Assembly (NCBI RefSeq): GCF_001667925.1
Contig: NZ_LZJR01000044.1
Location: forward strand, 31,403 to 95,402
Direction of reading: 5' to 3'
Length of the DNA stretch: 64,000 nucleotides
Origin: Mycobacterium sp. E2479
GTDB lineage: Bacteria; Actinomycetota; Actinomycetes; Mycobacteriales; Mycobacteriaceae
The notes beneath the pieces are model-generated. The model saw only the letters and a program-made list of their open reading frames with translations, did not search any database and was not told where the DNA came from. Positions within the stretch are counted from its first letter, which is position 1. Every line of letters starts with the position of its first letter. A program made the position numbers and the translations under genes. Shown here piece after piece: positions 45,998-53,765 of the stretch.

Positions 45998-47605
45998 CTA
46001 CACCTCCGGTAGCCGTTTGCTCAATTTCTGCAGCGTCAGCATTTCGCGCCCGTCGTCATCGAGGTAGGGGATATCAATGCCGTATTCCTCCCAGCGGCCG
46101 GCGATTTTGGATTCCAACTCAGGTTTGAGCCTGTCGGTGGGCGGGAAGCGCCGCCCACCCCACTCTGGCCGCGGGTCGACTGCCCAACTCCGCGTAGCAT
46201 CGATGAGCACGCGCGTCCATTGGCCGGTGCCATATCGGTTGGTGTCGTTCAACTCCGGCGGGGTGGAGGGATCTATCGATGAGCCGATGCCGGGGCCGAA
46301 GAACGCGATATCGCCGAGGCCGGCATTGACCCGGTACGACAGCGCCCAGTCCAGGGCGACCGGATCGTGGATCTCGATGTCCTCCTCGACCACCATGACA
46401 TTCTTGTGAAACCACACCGATCCACCGGTGCCCCAAAGGGCCGAGGCGATCTGCTGCGCATGTCCGCGATAGGCCTTGCGAATTTGCACGACAGTGTTTT
46501 GGCCGTTTGTCACCTCGGTCATCCATACATCGGTGATGCCACCGATTCCGAGGTCGTCGAGCACATTCCAGGTAATCGCCGACCGCGCGAAGTTGGTGAT
46601 GCTGTCTTCGTTGAACAGTCCCGGCCGTATCCCTTCGAGGGTGCCGCGTAGCACTGGGTCGTTGCGGTGGGTGATCCGGGTGACCCGAAGAACCGGGGCC
46701 GGTGCGGCGCCGCCGAGGAAGCCCGGATACTCGGCGAACGGGCCCTCCATGACGAAGGTCGATGGGTCGGGGTCGATGAAACCCTCGACGACGATCTCTG
46801 CCGAGGCTGGGACGTGCAGGGGTACCGTTTCGCAGGCCACCAGATCGACTGGGCGGCCGAGCAGGGCGCCCATCATGTCCCATTCACAGACGTTCTTGGG
46901 GAATGGACTGCCCGCACAAAACGGCATTACGTCGTGCCAGCCGTAGACGACAGCCACTGGCATCGGCTCTGGCTTGTACTCCTCCATGTGGACGCCCCAG
47001 CCCTGAGTAGGCACTAGGAGCTTCGCAATCTTGTCGCGGTCGACGATCATGCCGCGATAAAGACCAACGTTGTCGCGACCAGTCACCTTGTCTTCGGTGA
47101 CTACACCGCAGAACGTGTCGATGTAGCGGCCACCGTCATCACCGTGCCACTTAGGGACCGGAAGTTCCCATAAATTGATATCGTCGCCTTCTAGGATGTT
47201 TTCCTTGACCGGGCCAGTGGCGACGATGCGCGGGGGAATTGGTTTTTTGAAGGCGTCTCGCAGGTGGCGGACGATTGCCGAATCGCTCGTACCTTCGGGC
47301 AGCCCCAGCATCAGCTGAACCTGGCGCCGGCTCCCGAGTGCCGACGTCAAAAGTTTTGTGCACCAGGTCGACTCGTGGTCGACGATGTGTTCGAACAGTA
47401 GCCCTGGGCCTCCCAGGGCAAGGTTGGCGCGGGTGATGGCACCGATCTCTTCATCCCAGTCGACGGAAGCCTTGATGCGGCGCAACTGGTTGGCCTCTTC
47501 GAGCGTGGCCAGCCAGCTCCGCAGGTCGGGGCCCGTCTCCTCGTCTCGCGACTGGGTCGTGTTCGTGATTTCCGCCGCGTTTGTAGTACTTCTAGGAGTA
47601 GTCAC
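45998..47605 (-). CDS. UbiD-family prFMN-dependent (de)carboxylase
   Basis: A 535-aa decarboxylase. Key UbiD residues are visible: Arg184 in NVGLYRGMIVD, and Glu287 and Glu292 in VMEGPFAEYPGF, matching the Glu-Arg-Glu catalytic set of fungal Fdc1. The N-terminal DLRSWLATLEEANQLRRI is typical. It needs prenylated FMN made by the UbiX-like protein encoded 10 bp upstream. The substrate is probably an aromatic, heteroaromatic or unsaturated acid. GTG 47605 has AAGGAG upstream. Not the menaquinone-pathway MenD/UbiE type. Confidence 0.92.
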   Translation of the reverse strand: MTTPRSTTNAAEITNTTQSRDEETGPDLRSWLATLEEANQLRRIKASVDWDEEIGAITRANLALGGPGLLFEHIVDHESTWCTKLLTSALGSRRQVQLMLGLPEGTSDSAIVRHLRDAFKKPIPPRIVATGPVKENILEGDDINLWELPVPKWHGDDGGRYIDTFCGVVTEDKVTGRDNVGLYRGMIVDRDKIAKLLVPTQGWGVHMEEYKPEPMPVAVVYGWHDVMPFCAGSPFPKNVCEWDMMGALLGRPVDLVACETVPLHVPASAEIVVEGFIDPDPSTFVMEGPFAEYPGFLGGAAPAPVLRVTRITHRNDPVLRGTLEGIRPGLFNEDSITNFARSAITWNVLDDLGIGGITDVWMTEVTNGQNTVVQIRKAYRGHAQQIASALWGTGGSVWFHKNVMVVEEDIEIHDPVALDWALSYRVNAGLGDIAFFGPGIGSSIDPSTPPELNDTNRYGTGQWTRVLIDATRSWAVDPRPEWGGRRFPPTDRLKPELESKIAGRWEEYGIDIPYLDDDGREMLTLQKLSKRLPEV

Positions 47606-47615
47606 TCTCTTCTCC

Positions 47616-48215
47616 TTAAAGGATTGGGGCTAGTTCGCCGTTCACGGCGGGCGGATGCTGATCGTCCTTCCAGCGCTTGATCAGAGAGTGTTCAATCCCG
47701 AATTGATCGATGACGCGGCCGACCACGTGGTCGGTTACCTCGTCAACGGAGGCGGGCCGCGCGTAATAGGCCACCGTCGGCGGGAAAATCACAGCGCCGG
47801 CGCGCGCCAGATAGTGCATGTTCTCCAGGTGGATCTCGCTCAATGGAGCCTCCCGCGCGACAAGAACGAGCTTGCGGCGTTCCTTCAGCGTCACGTCGGC
47901 GGCGCGAGTAATCAGGTTGTCGCTGAGACCGATTCGGATGGCGCTCAACGTCTTCATGCTGCACGGGCACACGACCATGCCATCCGTGCGGAACGACCCA
48001 CTGGAGATGGTGGCGGCAAGATCGCGAACATTGTAAGCGTGTGAAGCCATTGCCCGAACCTCATCGAGGCTCGTATCGGTCTCGAGCTTGATCGTCGCCC
48101 GTGCCCAGTCGCTGACGACCAGGTGCGTTTCGATCCCCAACAGCCCGAGAGCTTGCAGCAGACGGATCCCCAAAGCGGCGCCGGTCGCACCGGTCATCGC
48201 GACTACTAAACGCAT
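47616..48215 (-). CDS. UbiX-like FMN prenyltransferase
   Basis: A 199-aa flavoprotein. LVVAMTGATGAALGIRLLQA binds FMN, SSGSFRTDGMVVCPCSMKTL and LVLVAREAPLSEIHLENMHY are the family motifs, and PPTVAYYARPASVDEVTDHV ends the fold. It attaches a dimethylallyl group to FMN to make prFMN for UbiD. AGGAGG favours the second of two adjacent ATGs (48215). It precedes ubiD by 10 bp, a classic pair. Confidence 0.93.
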   Translation of the reverse strand: MRLVVAMTGATGAALGIRLLQALGLLGIETHLVVSDWARATIKLETDTSLDEVRAMASHAYNVRDLAATISSGSFRTDGMVVCPCSMKTLSAIRIGLSDNLITRAADVTLKERRKLVLVAREAPLSEIHLENMHYLARAGAVIFPPTVAYYARPASVDEVTDHVVGRVIDQFGIEHSLIKRWKDDQHPPAVNGELAPIL

Positions 48216-48664
48216 CATCTTCCTCCTATTTGCGGGCCGCCCGGCCCCGGACTTCGGGCTGTGCGGTTTCTGATTTGAGCAACCGGGCCTCATTTGCGAG
48301 TACTTCCCAGTCAAAATCTTGTCGCCGACCGGCTCTTGGTCGCATCCGCCGGTGGCTAGTCCTGGCCACCCGCGGCTGCCAGATAGTTTTTCGCTACCTT
48401 TTCGGGCCGTGTCCAGTGTCAACTCAAGGACGGCTCACGGGACTGCGCCAATGAGACATGTTGCCCACAACATGTGACGTCGCAGAGCGCTCCGGGCAGT
48501 CATCGCCGTATCGACCGAGACCAGCGCTCGTATCAGCCGCAACCGGTGCTGGCCACAAAGGTCGCGGAATTCGACGCTGGGCGATACGTTCACACCATGG
48601 TCCAAGACGGGCACACAACGAAGCGTTGTTGAGTGCTCGTCATTTTGCCGACGGCGACCGGCAG
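48216..48664. other. 449-bp gap between ubiX and the GMC oxidoreductase gene
   Basis: No supported gene on either strand. It should hold the ubiX-ubiD promoter and the end of the GMC transcript. AT-richer DNA near 48290-48310 is the best promoter candidate. I see no strong inverted repeat. Confidence 0.45.
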
Positions 48665-50245
48665 TCAGAGTCCGTGCTCCGCTTTGAGAATGTCGCCGGC
48701 ACGCTCGCCGATTACGACACACGGAGCCATGGTGTTACCAGTCGTGATACGCGGCATGATCGACGAGTCGGCGATCCGAAGACCCTCAACCCCATAGACT
48801 TTGAGATCGCCGTCCACCACCGACATGTCATCTCGCCCCATCTTCGCGGTGCAGGATTGATGCCAGAAGCTGGTCGCGGTGTCCCGCACAAAGCGCTCGA
48901 GATTACGTCTGGTGAGGTTCCCTGGCATCACTTCGCGCTTGGTGAAGGTTCGCAGCGGTGCTGAGTTTCCGATGTCGCGGGATAGCTCGATACACGCGAG
49001 CGTAGCCGTGAGGTCGTCGCCATGAGCCAGCATGTTGTCCTCGACCGCCACCCGGTCGGACGGATCCGGGCCGGTAAGACGGATCCTGCCGCGGCTCTTC
49101 GGTCGCAGCACCCCCGCACATGCCGTCCACCCGTGCTCGGGTATCCGGTTGCCTGCAGGATCTCCCGAATCAGATAACGGGAACTCCGCGACACAAATTT
49201 GTAGGTCGGGTGCCTCCAGCTGTGGATCGCTCTTCCAAAACACCATCGCCTCTGCCCCATTGGTGCGTGGCGGGAGGGGATCGCGGTATTGCCATACGCA
49301 GTAGACGCACGGATGGTTTTGGTAGTTGTGTCCTACGCCGGGGAGATCCCACACAACCGGAATTCCGAAGCGCTGTAGTTCTTCGGCATCGCCGATGCCC
49401 GACTGCATGAGCAGTTTGGGCGTGTTGATTGCGCCCAACGACACGACTACCTCCCGCCCTGCGGCGACGCTGTGGGCTGAGCCGCCGAGCGAAAACTCCA
49501 CTGCCGCGATCCGGTTCTTGTCAAAGGCTAACCGCGTAACGGTCGCATGGGTGAGAACAGTTAGGTTCGACCGGCGCAGGTGCGGGTGGACGTAGGAACG
49601 AAACACCGATTGCCGGTGTCCATCGCGCACTGTCAAATCGAGGATCGAAGCACCACCTTCACCCTCCATCATCGCGCCGTTGTTGCTTTGGTAGCTGGGA
49701 ATTCCGACCGCGCGCGCAGCATCGACGACGGCGTTGGCAAGTGGACTGGGATCGGTTGCGGGAGCAACGAATATCGGACCGCCGACGCCGCGGTAGTCGG
49801 GATCGTATCGCCCGTGCCAGTCTTCGATGCGACGGTAGATGTCGAGGACCGATTTATAGCTCCACGACTGGTCACCAGCCTCGAGCGCGAAGTAGTCCCA
49901 GTCGCTGCGATGCCCTCGCGTCCAAGCCATTACGTTGATGCTTGATCCGCCGCCAAGCACCTTGCCCATCGACAGCGGGATCGACCTGCCGTTGAGATGC
50001 GCCGACGGTTCTGAGACAAATCCCCAGTCACGTTCGGTGCCCAAGTTGAGGGGCCACTGGGACGGATCGTGAACGGCCGGCACGTCGTCAGTGCCGCCCG
50101 CCTCCAGCAATAGCACTGTGACATCGAGATTTTCGGCCAGCCGGGCCGCCACCACTGATCCGGAGGATCCCGACCCGCACACCACGAAGTCGTACCGGGG
50201 CGCGACGCCGGGAGGTGGGACCGTGTGTTTTCCGGTTTGTTTCAT
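48665..50245 (-). CDS. GMC-family FAD oxidoreductase
   Basis: A 526-aa glucose-methanol-choline oxidoreductase. YDFVVCGSGSSGSVVAARLA binds ADP of FAD, MGKVLGGGSSINVMAW is GMC signature 1, VVSLGAINTPKLLMQSGIG is signature 2, and the active-site His is in FWHQSCTAKMG with the late TTGNTMAPCVVIGERA. It should oxidise an alcohol to an aldehyde, or dehydrogenate a polyol or terpenoid. ATG 50245 is chosen; a TTG at 50257 is in frame. No clear ribosome site. Confidence 0.9.
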   Translation of the reverse strand: MKQTGKHTVPPPGVAPRYDFVVCGSGSSGSVVAARLAENLDVTVLLLEAGGTDDVPAVHDPSQWPLNLGTERDWGFVSEPSAHLNGRSIPLSMGKVLGGGSSINVMAWTRGHRSDWDYFALEAGDQSWSYKSVLDIYRRIEDWHGRYDPDYRGVGGPIFVAPATDPSPLANAVVDAARAVGIPSYQSNNGAMMEGEGGASILDLTVRDGHRQSVFRSYVHPHLRRSNLTVLTHATVTRLAFDKNRIAAVEFSLGGSAHSVAAGREVVVSLGAINTPKLLMQSGIGDAEELQRFGIPVVWDLPGVGHNYQNHPCVYCVWQYRDPLPPRTNGAEAMVFWKSDPQLEAPDLQICVAEFPLSDSGDPAGNRIPEHGWTACAGVLRPKSRGRIRLTGPDPSDRVAVEDNMLAHGDDLTATLACIELSRDIGNSAPLRTFTKREVMPGNLTRRNLERFVRDTATSFWHQSCTAKMGRDDMSVVDGDLKVYGVEGLRIADSSIMPRITTGNTMAPCVVIGERAGDILKAEHGL

Positions 50246-50604
50246 CTGGACTGGCAACTCGTCCGACGCGTCAGACGGCGAAGGTCGATGACGCGATTCC
50301 TGCCGTTGCGTGTTTCTTCGGTTGCTGCGATGGTCTCAATCACTGTGGTGGCCACGGACACCTCTCTAGTTGTGCTGCAAACCAGTGTGCGGCGTCCGGC
50401 ACTATCAGAAAATGGCCGTTCGGGTCGACCTTCCCATGAAACGCGACGCGACTCGGCCATACGGATTCGGCCGAGCAGCCGCGCGGCGGGTCAAACGGAG
50501 AACGTGGCCGACGCCAAAGCAACGGCTCCCGCGGCTGCGCCACTGCCAGCCCTGGATAACTTCTTTACAATTGCGACCTCAGGGCTGCACCGTTCGCACC
50601 GGTT
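50246..50604. other. 359-bp stretch with a possible hydrolase relic
   Basis: No intact gene. A minus-strand peptide FHGKVDPNGHFLIVPDAAHW (about 50375-50435) resembles an alpha/beta-hydrolase segment, but flanking sequence does not support a full domain. The stretch also carries the upstream flank of the GMC gene. Confidence 0.35.
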
Positions 50605-51240
50605 TCAACGGGTCCTGCCGTCCGATGCGAGACAGCATCTCAACCCTGAGCGGTCGAGCACCGCGAACCCCGCGTCGGCGCCATCCTCCCGCGCGATCGA
50701 TGTGAAATCGGAACGGGCGCTTGCTGAATGGGGCGTCGACCCCAGTCACGACGGCATCAGCAACCGCGGATGCGTCTGCGTCCGGTGGCACGATTTCACC
50801 GAAGGCTAGTTCGACTTGACGTCCAAAACTTCCGCAGGGTCCCTCCTCGTACTCGTCGAACACCCTCCGGTCGGCGGGTGATCCGGCATTTCGCGAAGTG
50901 GTTGGTGTCGGCGGTGAACGCGCCGGGAACGATGATGGGCGTCTTTATGCCCCAACGCGTCAGCTCGCGCGCGTACGCCACCGCCAGCGCTTCCATCGCG
51001 GCTTTGACCGCGAAATAGGGGACCAGAGAAGGTGGCGTACCCCCGCTGAGCTGCTGCTCAATGCCCACACCAACAAGCCCTGCCGTTGTCGTCGCATAAG
51101 AGGTAGCGCGGACCGATTGACGCATTGAGCGCTCACCACATTGACGTCATATAGTTCGGCCAACTGTTGCGGCGTACACGCCTCGGCCGGACCGAACGCC
51201 ATGTGCCCGGCGTTGTGTAACCATTGGCGCCAGAATTTTT
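50605..51240 (-). pseudogene. Frameshifted short-chain dehydrogenase
   Basis: Three minus-strand frames read one SDR in order: LHNAGHMAFGPAEACTPQQL with LYDVNVVSAQ, then PYFAVKAAMEALAVAYAREL (the Tyr-Lys helix) and TPIIVPGAFTADTNHF, then VFDEYEEGPCGSFG with IVPPDADASAVADAV. Shifts occur near 51100 and 50880. The first about 80 residues with the nucleotide loop are missing. It is inactive as a full SDR. Confidence 0.8.
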
Positions 51241-51309
51241 GATGGGTCACGACTCGACTCGGCGCCGGGGAACCATCGCGCCCGCGCGCAAGTCGCCGTT
51301 TGCCGCAAG

Positions 51310-52014
51310 TCAGCCCGCCGCGGCTAGGCCTGTGGCCGTGTCGTCGTGTGGCGGCCACAGCGGCTGCAGCACTTCGACACCGAACGGCGCGTCCCAGTGG
51401 TTTCGGGACGAAACTTCGTGTACCGGATGGCGATTCGCCGCGACACCCCACCTGCCCAACGGGTAGCCCAGGGTGAGCATGGCAGACATCTTCCAGCCTT
51501 GCTCAACTGGAACTCCCAGGAGCTCGTTGACCTCGTCCGCGAAATTGCGGAGCACCATCGTCATGACGCCGCCGACGCCCTCGGCACGGGCGGCGAGCAA
51601 AACACTCCAGATCGCCGGGTAGATGTTAGCACCGCCGAGGTCGTCGATGGCGAAGACGAAGAGCAACAGGGGAACTTCTTCGAAATGATCGGCCAGGTAA
51701 TCCCCCGAGCCTTTGATCCGGCGCATCGTTTTGGCGTGAGCCGCCGCATCCGCACCGGGCGCCGCCGCAGCCATCGGTCCCGTCCCAGTAGTGAACTTCT
51801 CGTATTCGAGGGCGCGGGCCTTCCGGAACAGTTTGGCGAATTTGCGGATGAGTTCCGGGTCGTCGACGGCCACGAAGTGCCAGCGCTGGGTGTTGCCCCC
51901 GTTGGGGGCGCGGACCGCCGCGTCGAGAATGCGGGCCTGCGTGTCCAGCGGGATCGGATCCGGCCGCAGCCGCCGCATCATCCTGGTGGTGTAGAGGCCT
52001 TCGTAGATGTCCAT
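51310..52014 (-). CDS. Nitroreductase-family flavoprotein
   Basis: A 234-aa FMN enzyme. LYTTRMMRRLRPDPIPLDTQ and RAPNGGNTQRWHFVAVDD are the FMN-binding motifs, and LRNFADEVNELLGVP with LGYPLGRWG is typical of the C-terminal half. It would transfer hydride from NAD(P)H to nitro, quinone or enone substrates. AAGGAG precedes ATG 52014. It follows the HD-domain gene by 16 bp and is probably co-transcribed. Confidence 0.88.
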   Translation of the reverse strand: MDIYEGLYTTRMMRRLRPDPIPLDTQARILDAAVRAPNGGNTQRWHFVAVDDPELIRKFAKLFRKARALEYEKFTTGTGPMAAAAPGADAAAHAKTMRRIKGSGDYLADHFEEVPLLLFVFAIDDLGGANIYPAIWSVLLAARAEGVGGVMTMVLRNFADEVNELLGVPVEQGWKMSAMLTLGYPLGRWGVAANRHPVHEVSSRNHWDAPFGVEVLQPLWPPHDDTATGLAAAG

Positions 52015-52030
52015 TGTTCTTCTCCTTCCG

Positions 52031-52681
52031 CTACTCGGGCCAGCTATTGTTGAGGATGTGGTCGACGAAGTCGACGCGCTTGAAGGCCGGATCGAAGTGC
52101 GCCAGCACGTCGGCGTTCATGGTGCCGTCGGTGGTCCGCGGCCGGTGCTTCATGCCGTCGTTGAACGCCGCCAGAATGCGCTGCTTGAACTGTGGGCGCG
52201 GGTGGGCGGCGGTCACCGCGGCCAGTGCCTCGGGCGCCAACTGCTCGCGCCCGACGCCGACCACGTCGACTTCCACGCCGGCCTGCAGCAGCGCCACCTC
52301 GGGGGCCATGAACTCGGGCACGCCGGGGGTGGTGTGCAGGGCGATGCCCAGCCACACCTTGGCCGCGTCGGCCTCGTCGACGCCATGGGAGGTCAGGAAG
52401 TCCCGTGCCGCGTCGGCGCCGTCGACCTCGAAACGGACGGCGGAGCCGCGATAGCGCTCGGTCAGGCCGAGGTCGTGGAACATCGCACCCACGTAGAGCA
52501 GCTCCACATCGGGCTTCAGCCCGCGGCGCACGCCCTGCAGCGCGCCGAAGAAGAACACCCGCCGGGAATGGTTGAAGAGCAACTCGTCCTCGGTGTCGCG
52601 GATGAACTCGGTGGCCTCACGCGCCAGGGCCGTGTCGGGCACGTGGATGCCGGCGACGGCGTCAATTGAGCTGGTGGTCAT
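52031..52681 (-). CDS. HD-domain phosphohydrolase-like protein
   Basis: A 216-aa helical protein. Metal ligands of the HD fold are visible as NHSRRVFFFGAL, AMFHDLGLTERY (the HD pair) and HTTPGVPEFM, with a later Asp in QAGVEVDVVG. It resembles the cyanamide-hydratase/HD group acting on small molecules rather than (p)ppGpp enzymes. GGAGGGAGA precedes ATG 52681. It is divergent from the second GlxA-type regulator, the likely controller of this gene and the nitroreductase. Confidence 0.83.
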   Translation of the reverse strand: MTTSSIDAVAGIHVPDTALAREATEFIRDTEDELLFNHSRRVFFFGALQGVRRGLKPDVELLYVGAMFHDLGLTERYRGSAVRFEVDGADAARDFLTSHGVDEADAAKVWLGIALHTTPGVPEFMAPEVALLQAGVEVDVVGVGREQLAPEALAAVTAAHPRPQFKQRILAAFNDGMKHRPRTTDGTMNADVLAHFDPAFKRVDFVDHILNNSWPE

Positions 52682-52790
52682 GTTCTCGTCTCCCTCCAAG
52701 TAACTGTTGGTTCGAGTGTGCGGCGGCGCGGACGAATCGACCCTGGCCGATCGGGCCGTCAAGTCCTCAGAAAGCGACAGAATGGGTTGC

Positions 52791-53762
52791 GTGGCTACAG
52801 CCGGAGCGCGTTCGCGGGTGGTGGTGATCGTCGTTTTCGACGGGGTGACGCTGTTGGACGTCGCGGGGGCGGGTGAGGTGTTCGCCGAGGCCAACCGCTT
52901 CGGCGCCGACTACCGGCTCAAAATCGCGTCGGTCGACGGGTGCGATGTGACCAGCTCGATCGGGGCCCGATTGGGCGTGACCGACAGCATTTCGGCGATC
53001 GATTCCGCCGATACCGTCATGGTCGCGGGCAGCGACGACCTGCCGGGGCGACCCATCGAACCCGCCCTGGTCGAGGCCGTCCGATCGGTGTCAACACGGA
53101 CCCGTCGTCTGGCGTCCATCTGCACGGGGTCGTTCATCCTCGCGCAGGCCGGCGTGCTCAGCGGCCGGCGCGCCACCACGCACTGGCACGACACCCGGTT
53201 GCTGGGCCGGGCTTTCCCCGATGTCACCGTCGAGCCGGACGCGATCTTCGTCCGCGACGGCGACATCTTCACCTCCGCGGGCATCTCGTCGGGCATCGAC
53301 CTGGCGCTGGCGTTGGTCGAAATGGATTACGGGACAGAACTGGTCCGCGACGTGGCCCGGTGGCTGGTGGTCTACCTCAAACGCGCGGGCGGCCAATCAC
53401 AATTCTCGGTGTTGCTGGAGGCCGATCCCCCGCCGCAGTCGCCGCTGCGCCCGGTCACCGATGCGATCGTGGCCGACCCCGGCGCCGACTATAGCGTGAA
53501 AAAGCTTGCGGCCCTGGCATCTTTGAGCACCCGTCAGCTGACCCGGCTGTTTCAATCCGAGCTCGGGATGACCCCGGCGCGCTACGTCGAACTGGTTCGG
53601 ATCGATTTCGCCCGAAATGCGCTGGAATCCGGCCGGACGGTCACCGAGACCGCCGGCATGGCCGGCTTCGGCAGCATCGAAACGCTGCGACGGGTATTCG
53701 TCAATCACCTGGGCATCAGCCCGAAGGCCTATCGGGACAGATTCCGAACGGCTTACGCCTGA
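52791..53762 (+). CDS. GlxA-type regulator (DJ-1/PfpI plus AraC HTH), copy 2
   Basis: A 323-aa paralogue of the protein at 41893, with the same order: VVVIVVFDGVTLLDVAGAGE, SICTGSFILAQAGVLSGRRA, then LAALASLSTRQLTRLFQSEL and MAGFGSIETLRRVFVNHLGI. Most aligned positions are identical, so the pair arose by duplication or import of a close homologue. This copy lacks the disordered tail. GTG 52791 is used; ATG 52782 is in frame. The stop lies 3 bp from the convergent UPF0182 stop, at the junction with the conserved core. Confidence 0.88.
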   Translation: MATAGARSRVVVIVVFDGVTLLDVAGAGEVFAEANRFGADYRLKIASVDGCDVTSSIGARLGVTDSISAIDSADTVMVAGSDDLPGRPIEPALVEAVRSVSTRTRRLASICTGSFILAQAGVLSGRRATTHWHDTRLLGRAFPDVTVEPDAIFVRDGDIFTSAGISSGIDLALALVEMDYGTELVRDVARWLVVYLKRAGGQSQFSVLLEADPPPQSPLRPVTDAIVADPGADYSVKKLAALASLSTRQLTRLFQSELGMTPARYVELVRIDFARNALESGRTVTETAGMAGFGSIETLRRVFVNHLGISPKAYRDRFRTAYA

Positions 53763-53765
53763 AAG

